Positions 1 through 8,500 of a stretch of DNA of 64,000 bases are shown here, piece by piece (the stretch's first letter is position 1; every line of letters starts with the position of its first letter). Both the position numbers and the translations under genes were made by a program. The DNA is taken from positions 1,860,001-1,924,000 of the forward strand of contig NZ_CP156795.1 in the NCBI RefSeq assembly GCF_039862785.1, in the 5' to 3' direction. The notes below the pieces were generated by a model. The model worked only from the letters and a program-made list of their open reading frames with translations, had not been told where the DNA came from and searched no databases. Source of the stretch: Acinetobacter sp. ANC 7912 (lineage in GTDB: Bacteria; Pseudomonadota; Gammaproteobacteria; Pseudomonadales; Moraxellaceae).

Positions 1-1219
1 CAAGTTCTTCCAGGTGATCTAACACGTAACTAAGATCTTCTGCCTCACGGCATTGATAGGTTGGTACGTTTTTCAGGATTGGTTGTTCACCTAGATAGAA
101 ATTAATCATCTTGTCCACATATGGATAGATCGATTTGTCATCTGCGACACCCGTACCCGGTGCATTGGCAATGACCACATTATGCTGCAGATAAGCAGAC
201 ATCAAACCAGGCACACCCAGGGTACTATCCGGTTTGAAACAAAGTGGATCGAGATAGGCATCATCGACACGTCTATAAATAACATCGACCTGCTGACGGC
301 CACGAATAGTTTTTACATATACTTTCGCGTTCTCTACAAAAAGGTCACGTGATGTCACCAATGGCACATCCATTTCCCTTGCCAAGAAAGCATGCTCATA
401 GTAAGCACTATTAAAGCGACCTGGTGTCAGCACCACGATAAACGGATTATCTTTCTGTGAGTTTTCGCGCAGAATTTCTTTGAGTAATTGTGGATACTGC
501 TCAACGCCGGCAATATTGGTCTGCTCGAACAGCTTCGGCATTAGCTTTTCGCTAATCTTGCGACTTTCCAACATATAAGACACACCAGACGGTGTTCTCA
601 GGTTATCTTCCAGCACATAGAACTCTCCCTTGGAATCACGGATAATATCTACGCCACTAATCTGGCTGTATATTCCCCCTTTCAGGCTATGCTGGTACAT
701 ATGTGGCTGGTACGCCTCATGAGTGAGTACCTGCTTTTCCGGCACAATACCGACTTTTAAAATATCCTGCTGATGATAGATGTCATGCAAGAACAGGTTC
801 AGCGCCTTAACCCGTTGTTCACAACCTAAAGCCACCGTATTCCATTGCTTGCGTGCAATCACACGTGGAATGATGTCAAATGGAATGGTCCGTTCAGTGC
901 CTTCCGCATCACCATAAACCGTAAAGGTAATCCCTTCGTAAAGGAAATGCTCTTTTGCCAGTTGGTTAAGCGCATTAAGTTCATCTAAAGTATGCTGTGA
1001 AAGCCACTCTTCAATTCTTAAGCCAGCCTGACCCGTGATGTTTGGGTCATCACGCATCTCATTATAGAATTTAGAAGCCATTTGCTGCAGGATCTGTAGA
1101 GGTTTGGATGTAGAAGTTCCCACCGTGTCCTTATCTGCAAAACTGGAACCTATTGTCGCCGTAGTATTAAAGCTCTCAAGAGTCGGAGTAACATTTGTAT
1201 CCTGATTTTCTTTTAGCAT
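1..1219 (-). CDS. Circularly permuted type-2 ATP-grasp protein (3' end beyond window)
   Basis: Reading the minus strand from an ATG at 1219 gives about 406 residues with no stop before the window edge, so the C-terminus is missing. After a variable first 50 residues the translation has the features of the circularly permuted ATP-grasp family (DUF404/DUF407): YGDAEGTERTIPFDIIPR, LNLFLHDIYHQQDIL, VLEDNLRTPSGVSYM, and YRRVDDAYLDP followed by NAPGTGVADDKSIYPYV. Family proteins are about 470-490 residues, so roughly 70-80 are off-window. They are thought to ligate or modify peptides and often sit with an alpha-E protein and a transglutaminase-like protein; those partners would lie to the left and cannot be seen. 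The substrate is unknown. The family call is firm; the function is not. Confidence 0.88.
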   Translation of the reverse strand, partial: MLKENQDTNVTPTLESFNTTATIGSSFADKDTVGTSTSKPLQILQQMASKFYNEMRDDPNITGQAGLRIEEWLSQHTLDELNALNQLAKEHFLYEGITFTVYGDAEGTERTIPFDIIPRVIARKQWNTVALGCEQRVKALNLFLHDIYHQQDILKVGIVPEKQVLTHEAYQPHMYQHSLKGGIYSQISGVDIIRDSKGEFYVLEDNLRTPSGVSYMLESRKISEKLMPKLFEQTNIAGVEQYPQLLKEILRENSQKDNPFIVVLTPGRFNSAYYEHAFLAREMDVPLVTSRDLFVENAKVYVKTIRGRQQVDVIYRRVDDAYLDPLCFKPDSTLGVPGLMSAYLQHNVVIANAPGTGVADDKSIYPYVDKMINFYLGEQPILKNVPTYQCREAEDLSYVLDHLEEL

Positions 1220-1451
1220 ACAAACCCTCTAATAATTGTAATCAAATTGTATGTTAAACAAAGCAATATCCATGCCATACGGTGTAATGCCCTACCATTA
1301 ACCCCTTTATTCTTCTGCAACTCAATGGCATTTTCGCACCATTGTGTATCCATTCTGCTATGCTTGTTTACCTAAAAAACTTGCGAAAAAAATGGAGTTT
1401 TTTTATTGTGTTAATGTTCCTTTTCCATTTTATTGCCACTGAATTCAGCTT

Positions 1452-2453
1452 ATGACCGGACAAGAAAAAGAAACTTCCAATAGCCTTTATCGCCAATGGC
1501 AGATATTGTCCCGTCTCAGTACTGGCAAATGGATGGGTACGCGCGAATTGCAAGAGATCTTGGAACGCGAAGGTGTCGAGATCAGTCTGCGCACCATTCA
1601 GCGTGATTTGAACCAGCTGGCACAGCGTTTTCCGATCGAAAGCAGCAAGACCATTCCCCAAGGCTGGCGCTGGCGTGCCGATGCGCCAATCCAGAGTCTG
1701 CCACATATGACCAGTTCTCAGGCGGTGACCTTTATGATGGTTGAGGAACACCTGAAGCACCTGCTACCGCCCAGTCTGGTCGAGGAAATGAATCCCTGGT
1801 TTGATCTGGCACGTCGCAGTCTGTCTACCCAGAATAATGTACGGCAATGGATTAACCGGGTACGTATCGTTCCAGCGACCCAACCTCTGATTCCGCCACT
1901 GGTTGATCGCCAGGCACAGCAGGCCATTTATGAAGGTCTATTGCAGGACAAACAACTGGAATGTGTTTATCAGGGCCGCTTCCAAAATAGCGAAGAAAAG
2001 ACTTATATTCTGAATCCCCTGGCACTAGTACAAAAAGGCTCGATCATCTATCTGGTCTGTACCCGTCATGATAAATCTGACATTCAGACCTTTGCTCTAC
2101 ATCGCTTTAAATCGGCGAATGTCTTGAATACCCGTGCCCTGCATCCGGTGAATTTTGATATTGATGAATATATTGAATCTGGAGCTTTAGGCTTCCGGGT
2201 TGACTTCAATAAACCAACTGAAAATATCCTACTTAAGCTAAAAATGACCGAAGCTGATGCAATTTTCTTTGAAGAAAGCCAGCTGAGTCGCGACCAGCAG
2301 ATCGAGAAAATGGAAGATGGCATGGTGCTGATTAGTGCGACTGTGCCTTTTACCTCACAGCTGACTTGGTGGCTGCGCAGCTTTGGCAATAAGATCAAAC
2401 AGATTGAACCTGCAGAAGTGGCTCGTGCAGTGCATCAGGAAGATGAGGATTAA
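1452..2453 (+). CDS. WYL-domain transcriptional regulator
   Basis: 333 residues. Residues about 10-65 form a winged helix-turn-helix of the HTH_11 type (WQILSRLSTGKWMGTRELQEIL, then SLRTIQRDLNQL). Residues about 155-225 are a WYL domain (ECVYQGRFQNSEEKTYILNPLALVQKGSIIYLVC), followed by a WCX-like C-terminal extension. WYL proteins are DNA-binding regulators whose WYL domain is thought to sense nucleic acid or nucleotide ligands. It is divergent from the ATP-grasp gene across a 230-bp gap, so it may control that gene, but this is only positional. A short hairpin follows the stop codon. The target is unknown. Confidence 0.87.
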   Translation: MTGQEKETSNSLYRQWQILSRLSTGKWMGTRELQEILEREGVEISLRTIQRDLNQLAQRFPIESSKTIPQGWRWRADAPIQSLPHMTSSQAVTFMMVEEHLKHLLPPSLVEEMNPWFDLARRSLSTQNNVRQWINRVRIVPATQPLIPPLVDRQAQQAIYEGLLQDKQLECVYQGRFQNSEEKTYILNPLALVQKGSIIYLVCTRHDKSDIQTFALHRFKSANVLNTRALHPVNFDIDEYIESGALGFRVDFNKPTENILLKLKMTEADAIFFEESQLSRDQQIEKMEDGMVLISATVPFTSQLTWWLRSFGNKIKQIEPAEVARAVHQEDED

Positions 2454-2469
2454 TTACAGGCAATAAAAA

Positions 2470-2487
2470 AGTCCCATTCCCGGGACT
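2470..2487. terminator. Short hairpin between convergent transcripts
   Basis: agtccc at 2470-2475 pairs with gggact at 2482-2487 around a 6-nt loop, with an A-run on the left and a looser T-rich stretch on the right. On the minus strand the stem is followed by six Ts. It could end the WYL gene and, more convincingly, a minus-strand transcript arriving from about 2700. Confidence 0.55.
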
Positions 2488-2539
2488 CATAATTTCTTAT
2501 AATCTTTTTGTCATTATTCTGGTTAATCGGCTGATGATG

Positions 2540-2576
2540 CTGCATATATCCATCTAAACACCCCAGATATATGCAG
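2540..2576 (-). ncRNA. Perfect 11-bp stem-loop in the small-transcript region
   Basis: CTGCATATATC (2540-2550) and GATATATGCAG (2566-2576) are exact inverted complements around a 15-nt loop. Read on the minus strand the loop is G/U-rich (tggggtgtttagatg). No T-run follows directly, so it is not an ordinary terminator. It lies between the 18-codon frame and the hairpin at 2470-2487, which suggests a structured 3' UTR or the body of a small RNA. Structure is seen; function is inferred. Confidence 0.35.
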
Positions 2577-2601
2577 TTTGGAAGTCTCATAATTAAGGTC
2601 A

Positions 2602-2658
2602 TCACATACATGAGCAAGCCAGCTCTGCAGTATTGAACCGAATGGTTTTTTTCGTCAT
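2602..2658 (-). CDS. Candidate 18-codon peptide gene ending in CSCM
   Basis: A minus-strand ATG at 2658 opens an 18-codon frame, MTKKTIRFNTAELACSCM, stopping at 2602. It is preceded by the purine-rich ggagaagagcgt, a good ribosome-binding site at normal spacing. The peptide is basic at its N-terminus and has Cys-X-Cys near its end. Nothing else explains this part of the 465-bp gap. Downstream on the same strand lie a perfect 11-bp stem (2540-2576) and a hairpin with T-run (2487-2465), so the unit looks like a compact transcript of about 250 nt. I do not recognise the peptide and see no peptide-modifying enzyme beside it. A chance frame is possible. Confidence 0.35.
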   Translation of the reverse strand: MTKKTIRFNTAELACSCM

Positions 2659-2918
2659 ACGCTCTTCTCCGCTGTGTTGGTGTAACCGTACTTTAACCTT
2701 GTCTGTACTGACTGTGAAATAATAAGAATCGAAGCCTTTTTCTGATTTTCTGCATAAAATTTATTCTTCTAAACATATCTATTTTGTCTAAAAAATAATC
2801 TAAACTTTTAAAGCACAATCTATCACTTCAACCGGAATAACAATTTTGTTCTTGTATAAATGCCTTCATCCTTGAAAATCAATTGCATGGATAAGAACAA
2901 TAGGGAATCAATCATTTT

Positions 2919-4589
2919 ATGGCCAATCCAGCACAACTCGTTCGGCATAAATTGCTAAATACGTTCTTTTCTCGTTATTCGGTCTGGCTCACCTGTATCC
3001 TGATTGCCTTGATTATTACCGGATTTCATATCGGTTATCATCCTCGTTATATTTATTATTTTCTGCCTGAAACCCTGGTCAATACCCTGTGGATTGTCAC
3101 TGCGGTGCTGAGTCTGGTGGGGCTGTATGATGTACTGCAACACCGGCATTCCATCCTCCGAAATTACCCGATCATGGGACATTTCCGTTTCCTGTTTGAG
3201 GAATTCCGTCCGGAAATCCGTCAGTATTTTATTGAAGCGGATCGTGATGCCCTGCCATTTTCCCGTATGCAACGCAGTCTGGTCTATCAACGTGCCAAGA
3301 ATGAAAATTCTGATAAGCCCTTTGGCTCGATCATTGATGTTTACCAGCATGACTATAGATTTGTCACGCATTCCATCATGCCATGCCCACCGGCTGATCC
3401 GGAAACTTTCCGGATTACCATTGGCAATGAACAGTGTAAACAGCCTTATAGTGCTTCGATCCTGAATATCTCGGCGATGAGTTTTGGCAGTATGAGTGCC
3501 AATGCCATTCGTGCCCTGAATCTCGGTGCCAAAAAAGGAAATTTCTACCATGACACCGGTGAAGGTAGTATCAGTCCCTACCATCTTGAATATGGCGGTG
3601 ACATTGTCTGGGAAATTGGTAGTGGCTATTTCGGTTGCCGTACCTTAGATGGACAGTTTGATCCAGTCCAGTTTGCTGAAAAAGCCAAACTGCCACAGGT
3701 GAAAATGATTGAGATCAAACTCTCACAAGGGGCCAAGCCTGGACACGGCGGTATTCTCCCCAAAGCCAAAATTTCTGAAGAAATTGCTCAGATTCGTGGC
3801 ATCAGCCGGGAACATGACTGTGTTTCCCCTTCCGCTCATCCAGCTTTTAGTACGCCAATTGAGATGATGGAATTTATCCAGCAATTACGTGATTTATCGG
3901 GTGACAAACCGGTCGGCTTTAAATTGTGCCTAGGTCAACCCTGGCAATTTATGAGTATCGTCAAAGCCATGCTGCATACCAAAATTATTCCAGACTTTAT
4001 TGTGGTCGATGGTTCAGAAGGGGGCACAGGTGCAGCACCGATTGAACTGATTGATAATATTGGTACACCGCTGCGCGAAGGACTTTTGTTTGTTCATAAT
4101 ACATTAGTGGGCGCAGGCTTACGTAAACAGATTAAAATTGGTGCAAGTGGAAAAATCATTAGCGCGTTCGATATTGCCAGTACGATCGCAATTGGTGCAG
4201 ATTGGGTCAATTCGGCGCGTGGTTTCATGTTTGCAGTGGGCTGTATTCAGGCACAAAGTTGCCATACTAATCAATGCCCTGTCGGTGTAACTACTCAAGA
4301 TAAACATCGTCAGAAGGCTTTACACGTGCCAAGCAAAGCTGAACGTGTCTATAACTTCCACCGCAATACCTTAAAAGCGTTATCGGAAATGATTGCATCG
4401 GCAGGTGTTTGTCATCCTTCCGGGATTAAACCACATCAACTAGCACAGCGCATCAATAGTCATGAGATTAAAAACTATGCCCAGCTGCACTTCTGGATGA
4501 AAGAAAATGAACTGCTGCATTGTTCCGATCGCGATGAAGAAAACTTCTATTACCGTATGTGGAACCGGGCAACCGTTGAAAAATTCTAA
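2919..4589 (+). CDS. FMN-binding glutamate synthase-like protein with N-terminal membrane segments
   Basis: 556 residues. Two hydrophobic helices (about residues 18-38 and 50-70) precede a domain matching the FMN/Fe-S domain of glutamate synthase large subunit: SILNISAMSFGSMSANAIRALN, NYHDTGEGSISPYH-like text, MIEIKLSQGAKPGHGG, VVDGSEGGTGAAP, and CHTNQCPVGVTTQ near residue 450. The amidotransferase and GltD partners of true GOGAT are absent here, so the reaction is uncertain; orphan homologues are usually annotated as FMN-binding glutamate synthase family. The gene stands alone, preceded by an A/T-rich leader and followed by a strong terminator. The start ATG has a purine tract (aggga) about 12 nt upstream. 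Confidence 0.85.
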   Translation: MANPAQLVRHKLLNTFFSRYSVWLTCILIALIITGFHIGYHPRYIYYFLPETLVNTLWIVTAVLSLVGLYDVLQHRHSILRNYPIMGHFRFLFEEFRPEIRQYFIEADRDALPFSRMQRSLVYQRAKNENSDKPFGSIIDVYQHDYRFVTHSIMPCPPADPETFRITIGNEQCKQPYSASILNISAMSFGSMSANAIRALNLGAKKGNFYHDTGEGSISPYHLEYGGDIVWEIGSGYFGCRTLDGQFDPVQFAEKAKLPQVKMIEIKLSQGAKPGHGGILPKAKISEEIAQIRGISREHDCVSPSAHPAFSTPIEMMEFIQQLRDLSGDKPVGFKLCLGQPWQFMSIVKAMLHTKIIPDFIVVDGSEGGTGAAPIELIDNIGTPLREGLLFVHNTLVGAGLRKQIKIGASGKIISAFDIASTIAIGADWVNSARGFMFAVGCIQAQSCHTNQCPVGVTTQDKHRQKALHVPSKAERVYNFHRNTLKALSEMIASAGVCHPSGIKPHQLAQRINSHEIKNYAQLHFWMKENELLHCSDRDEENFYYRMWNRATVEKF

Positions 4590-4591
4590 TG

Positions 4592-4621
4592 AAAAAGGCG
4601 ATCTCATAGGATCGCCTTTTT
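4592..4621. terminator. Strong bidirectional terminator
   Basis: A perfect 12-bp stem, aaaaaggcgatc / gatcgccttttt, with a 6-nt loop lies between two convergent genes and has A- and T-tracts on both sides, so it can serve the FMN protein (plus) and the hydrolase operon (minus). Confidence 0.9.
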
Positions 4622-4647
4622 AAGCCATACTTAACACATTCAATAAC

Positions 4648-5691
4648 TTAATAATAAGTACGACTCGCCTTGGCGTGCAGAAAAGCTGGTATCAGACCCG
4701 TCAAAGCCGCCCGTATATCCGCACGTTCATTAATCAGCTGGTGTGAACCTTCTTCCAGCATCAACAAAGTCTGCAAGCGGAATTTCCGGCGAATAAACTC
4801 GATATTATAGCGCCAGTCCACGGTTTGATCCTGTGCCCCCTGCGCCAACCAGACCGGAATACGGCAAGCTGGACGTTCTTCCATCTCCTGCATCCAACGT
4901 GACATGGCCAGAATCCAGTCCATGCCCATCATGCGGGGCTGTAGCGGATCTTTCAGACGAACAAAACGTAGGAATTCCGGGTTATGGTTATTGCGACGGA
5001 AATGGCGTGGCACTTCGCGCTTGATCCGGCGAATAATGCCAAGTCCTAATGGATTATGCCACCAGGCAGTTTTGGCTGGGCGAATCAATGGTGAAAGTAG
5101 CAATACGCGATCGACAAACGGATTTTCACGACGTTCTGCAAATTCCAGCAGGTGATGCATCCAAATCGCACCACCAGTACTTTGTCCGATCCCTAACCAT
5201 GGTTGTGGCAATTGTGCTGCTTGACGAACATAACGGTGTACCGAATGTAACACTTGCTGGTAATGGTCAAAATTCTTGATATTGGCTGATGAACCATTAC
5301 TCAAACCATGCCCTGGCAAATCGAAAGTCAGGACACTGAAGCCTTCTTCCAGCAGTTCTTTCACGATCGGCTGGTAAATCCCGCTATGTTCCAGATAACC
5401 ATGTAGCAGGAAGACTGTGCCTTGAATTTTGTCAAACTGAGTTTTGCTTAAGTCTGGCTCAAATACCTGTACATGCAGCTTGAACAGCGGCATCTCGACA
5501 TAACCTTGCCAGTGTTTGCAATCCAGTGAATCAAAGCCATATAACTTGCGATAGGCCTGCAACTCAAGGGATGGCTGCATCTCCCGATTCAGATTCAACG
5601 GCTCAAGCAAAGTCGGCGTGATGTCACGGCTCGGCACCGGTAACTCAAGCTGCTTGAGTATCGTCGGATTTAAGAATGGGATATCAGACAT
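4648..5691 (-). CDS. Alpha/beta hydrolase, lysophospholipase-like (serine aminopeptidase S33 fold)
   Basis: 347 residues. A lid-type alpha/beta hydrolase: GTVFLLHGYLEHSGIYQPIV (oxyanion region, about residues 90-110), nucleophile elbow GIGQSTGG near residue 168, acid in AQGAQDQTVDW and histidine in EEGSHQLINE near the C-terminus. These match the monoglyceride lipase/lysophospholipase group; the actual ester is unknown. No signal peptide is evident, so it is probably cytoplasmic. Its ATG overlaps the TAA of the upstream YdcF-like gene by one base (TAATG), indicating translational coupling; it is the last gene of the operon that starts at 8384. Confidence 0.85.
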   Translation of the reverse strand: MSDIPFLNPTILKQLELPVPSRDITPTLLEPLNLNREMQPSLELQAYRKLYGFDSLDCKHWQGYVEMPLFKLHVQVFEPDLSKTQFDKIQGTVFLLHGYLEHSGIYQPIVKELLEEGFSVLTFDLPGHGLSNGSSANIKNFDHYQQVLHSVHRYVRQAAQLPQPWLGIGQSTGGAIWMHHLLEFAERRENPFVDRVLLLSPLIRPAKTAWWHNPLGLGIIRRIKREVPRHFRRNNHNPEFLRFVRLKDPLQPRMMGMDWILAMSRWMQEMEERPACRIPVWLAQGAQDQTVDWRYNIEFIRRKFRLQTLLMLEEGSHQLINERADIRAALTGLIPAFLHAKASRTYY

Positions 5692-6821
5692 TAAGGTACC
5701 TCTCGACAGTCACTGGATCCGAACCACACGTCACGCAAAGTGGCCAGCAGTTCATAATTCGCCCGTCGGCTATGGTCATAGTTTTGCACACTTGGCCGCC
5801 ATCGGGTCAACTGCTGTGGCATTGGCGCTTCAACTGGAATGGTCTGAATGCCATTTAAGGCAAACAGACGGCGTGTCCGTGGCATATGATAGCGGTCCGT
5901 GATCAAAATCACCGTTGGTGCGCCACCTTTTTTCTGTAATAGCAGCGAACTAAAGCGCGAATTTTCACAGGTATTCATACTGCGGTCCTCCAGAAGTTTG
6001 GCATCCACAGCATAGTTCTGCAACCAGCGCTGCATATACGGCGCTTCCACCCCACTCAGAACGATTGGCAGGTCATACGCTTTTTCCACTTCCAGGGTTT
6101 TTTCCAGACGCAGACGGGTGTAGTCATTCACCACAATGTCTTTGCCATTTTTGTCCAGAGTCAGACCACCACCGAGTACCACAATCGCATAAGGTTTCGA
6201 AATCTCAGATTCAGAAACCGGCTGTTCTTTATGATTGATCGATTCCAGATCTTCAGCAAATTCAATATTATTGATTTGGGCCAGCTTTTCCTGATGTGCT
6301 TCGATGTCATAATTTTTCAGAAAATCGACATACTCTTCCATCTGAGCCGTATTGGCGCCATCCTTCAAATTGAGCAAATCTGTCAGATCATCTGCTTGCG
6401 CTTCTGATACAGCAGCTTCATTTGCCAGCAAAGGCACCTGAATTTTTTGCTGTTCAGACTTCTCTGCTTCAGCTTCGCGTTCATCTTCCAGCAACTGCTG
6501 CAAGGCTTTATAACGTGCCTGAATCAGGGACAGGTTCTGTGACTGATTCTTGGAAATATCTTCTTCCATCACCCGCAGATAAGCCTGACGGGCAATCCAC
6601 TGTTCTGAACCCGGTTCCAGGTTTTCGTTGACACTTAAAGCCGCCTGTTTCTGGCTTTGTGCTGCGACCTGATTCACTTCTACCGGAACAAAATAATTCA
6701 GGCCTTTGACCACCAATGTGGAATAAAATGGAGAATAGAGGAAGATCAGATACAGTCCGAACAGTACAAACAGTACAGCGACTGCCTGAACCAATCGTAA
6801 CATCCCATACCCTTTCTTCAT
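5691..6821 (-). CDS. Membrane-anchored YdcF/ElyC-like (DUF218) protein
   Basis: 376 residues. One N-terminal membrane segment (about residues 10-32) is followed by a Glu/Gln/Ala-rich, probably coiled-coil stretch (about 60-200) and a C-terminal DUF218 domain: YAIVVLGGGL, NDYTRLRLEKTLEV, PIVLSGVEAPYMQ, SMNTCENSRFSS, VILITDRYHMPRTRRLF. Relatives (YdcF, SanA, ElyC) act at the envelope and affect peptidoglycan or cell-envelope integrity. The long charged insert makes it larger than the usual 200-260 residues. It lies 11 bp downstream of murB and overlaps the next gene by one base, supporting a role in the envelope. Precise activity unknown. Confidence 0.8.
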   Translation of the reverse strand: MKKGYGMLRLVQAVAVLFVLFGLYLIFLYSPFYSTLVVKGLNYFVPVEVNQVAAQSQKQAALSVNENLEPGSEQWIARQAYLRVMEEDISKNQSQNLSLIQARYKALQQLLEDEREAEAEKSEQQKIQVPLLANEAAVSEAQADDLTDLLNLKDGANTAQMEEYVDFLKNYDIEAHQEKLAQINNIEFAEDLESINHKEQPVSESEISKPYAIVVLGGGLTLDKNGKDIVVNDYTRLRLEKTLEVEKAYDLPIVLSGVEAPYMQRWLQNYAVDAKLLEDRSMNTCENSRFSSLLLQKKGGAPTVILITDRYHMPRTRRLFALNGIQTIPVEAPMPQQLTRWRPSVQNYDHSRRANYELLATLRDVWFGSSDCREVP

Positions 6822-6832
6822 CTATTTAACCT

Positions 6833-7867
6833 TTAATCCTGATGTGAACGAATCAAGCCATCTTCACCAAACAACACCGGTTCCGGCTCCAGTGCGACAT
6901 TAAATTTGGCGTATACATCGGCTTGCACCGCTTGATAAGTGGCACGGACATCCTTCAATGAAGCATTGGCATAATTGACTAATACCAACGCCTGTTTGTG
7001 GAACATGCCAACCGGACCAAGCTGTTTGCCCTTCCAGCCACTCTGGTCAATCAACCAGCCTGCGGCCATTTTAACTTGATGATTCGGCTGTGAATAATGT
7101 GGCAAATTCGGGAATTTTTCTGCAATTTGGTCAAAGTCAGCCTGGTCCACAATCGGGTTTTTAAAGAAACTGCCGACATTTGGATATTCTTTTGGATCCG
7201 GCAATTTGCTCTGACGAATTCGAATCACCTGGCGTTCCAGATTTTCCGGCGTCTGCTCCTCCCCAACGGCAGCTTTAAGATCACCGTAGTTCAATTTTAA
7301 ATCCGGTTGTTTTAATAGATGAAAGACCACATGGGTAATGATATAGCGTCCCGGCTGATCCTTGAAAATACTGTGACGATAAGCAAAATCACAGTCTTGA
7401 GCGTTGATCGAGTCAAAGCGTTGGGTTTCTCGGTCATAGACTTCAACCGATTCAATAAACTCACCCACTTCGACGCCATAGGCACCGATGTTCTGTACCG
7501 GAGATGCGCCCACCAACCCCGGAATCAAGGCCAGATTTTGTAGGCCATAAAAACCTTGCTGAGTCGTCCATAACACGAAATCATGCCAGACCTGACCACC
7601 GCCCACACGCAGGCGTTGCATCTGATCATCACTATCCAGTAGCTCAATACCCTGAATATCCATATGCAGCACTAATGCATGAATTTTTTCTGGCAAAAGC
7701 ATATTGCTGCCACCCGACAAGATCAGGATATTCAGCTGTTGCTGCTTAGCAAAATCCAGTGCATGAATCAGGTCATCCGTCGATTGAACCTTGCAATAAT
7801 GGGATGCGACTGCATCCAGGCTCAAAGTATTAAAAGGTTTAAGTTGAACCTGTGTTTGGATTTGCAT
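6833..7867 (-). CDS. murB: UDP-N-acetylenolpyruvoylglucosamine reductase
   Basis: 344 residues, the usual size of the type I (E. coli-like) enzyme. It reduces UDP-GlcNAc-enolpyruvate to UDP-MurNAc with FAD and NADPH in the second committed step of peptidoglycan synthesis in the cytoplasm. Seen: N-terminal FAD-binding segment [32 protein letters not shown], the catalytic serine region [11 protein letters not shown], and [14 protein letters not shown] followed by [11 protein letters not shown]. It sits between the phosphatase and the YdcF-like gene with gaps of about 10 bp, so one transcript is likely. Confidence 0.97.
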   Translation of the reverse strand: MQIQTQVQLKPFNTLSLDAVASHYCKVQSTDDLIHALDFAKQQQLNILILSGGSNMLLPEKIHALVLHMDIQGIELLDSDDQMQRLRVGGGQVWHDFVLWTTQQGFYGLQNLALIPGLVGASPVQNIGAYGVEVGEFIESVEVYDRETQRFDSINAQDCDFAYRHSIFKDQPGRYIITHVVFHLLKQPDLKLNYGDLKAAVGEEQTPENLERQVIRIRQSKLPDPKEYPNVGSFFKNPIVDQADFDQIAEKFPNLPHYSQPNHQVKMAAGWLIDQSGWKGKQLGPVGMFHKQALVLVNYANASLKDVRATYQAVQADVYAKFNVALEPEPVLFGEDGLIRSHQD

Positions 7868-7877
7868 GTCTTAAACC

Positions 7878-8384
7878 TTAAGCTCGTTTTTGTTGCATTT
7901 TAAAGACATTAATCCAGGCCAGACTGCTGGATTCACATTGATCCAGTACGCGTTCGAAACCATGCGCACCGCCATAGTATGGGTCAGGCACAGCCTGTTT
8001 TGGATATTCCGGATCATATTCACTCATTAAAGCCACTTCAGCACGTAACTGTCCCAGCTCGTATCTGGCACGTGCCTGAAGAGCGAGAATATCACTCAAA
8101 TTGTCATGATCCATGGCTAGAATAAGATCAAATTCAATGAAATCTCGTAACTTTAATTGGCGAGCACGTAATCCAGACAGGTCATAACCACGCTTAAGCG
8201 CATGTTCCTGACTGCGTAAATCCGGCGCTTTACTCGGATGATAATTACTGGTTCCTGCTGAATCCACCACAATATTCAAGTTATGTACATCACAATAGTG
8301 TCTGAGGACCACTTCGGCCGTGGGAGAACGGCAAATATTTCCCAAACAAACACATAACACCTTATATGGCGTTCTGGATGACAT
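7878..8384 (-). CDS. Low-molecular-weight protein tyrosine phosphatase
   Basis: About 168 residues from the ATG at 8384, which has gagg six bases upstream; an earlier in-frame TTG at 8390 is less likely. The N-terminal P-loop VLCVCLGNICRSPTAE is the C-X5-R-S signature and VPDPYYGG supplies the catalytic aspartate, both diagnostic of the LMW-PTP family (Wzb/Etp/YfkJ). No tyrosine kinase or capsule genes are in view, so the substrate is unknown; its place at the head of a murB operon hints at envelope physiology but does not show it. Confidence 0.9.
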   Translation of the reverse strand: MSSRTPYKVLCVCLGNICRSPTAEVVLRHYCDVHNLNIVVDSAGTSNYHPSKAPDLRSQEHALKRGYDLSGLRARQLKLRDFIEFDLILAMDHDNLSDILALQARARYELGQLRAEVALMSEYDPEYPKQAVPDPYYGGAHGFERVLDQCESSSLAWINVFKMQQKRA

Positions 8385-8500
8385 AAACAACCTCAGCGAT
8401 ACTTTCTTTTCAGGATTCTTATGTTAAGTTATTTGTATAGTGAATCCTATATCACAACCGCACAATAATATGAATTTGGATAAAAATTAAGGAAGCAGCC

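Noticed and set aside
2602..2658. Methanobactin or PQQ-type precursor assignment for the 18-codon frame
   Set aside because: Only the terminal Cys-X-Cys-Met is reminiscent; no MNIO, rSAM or other maturation gene is nearby.
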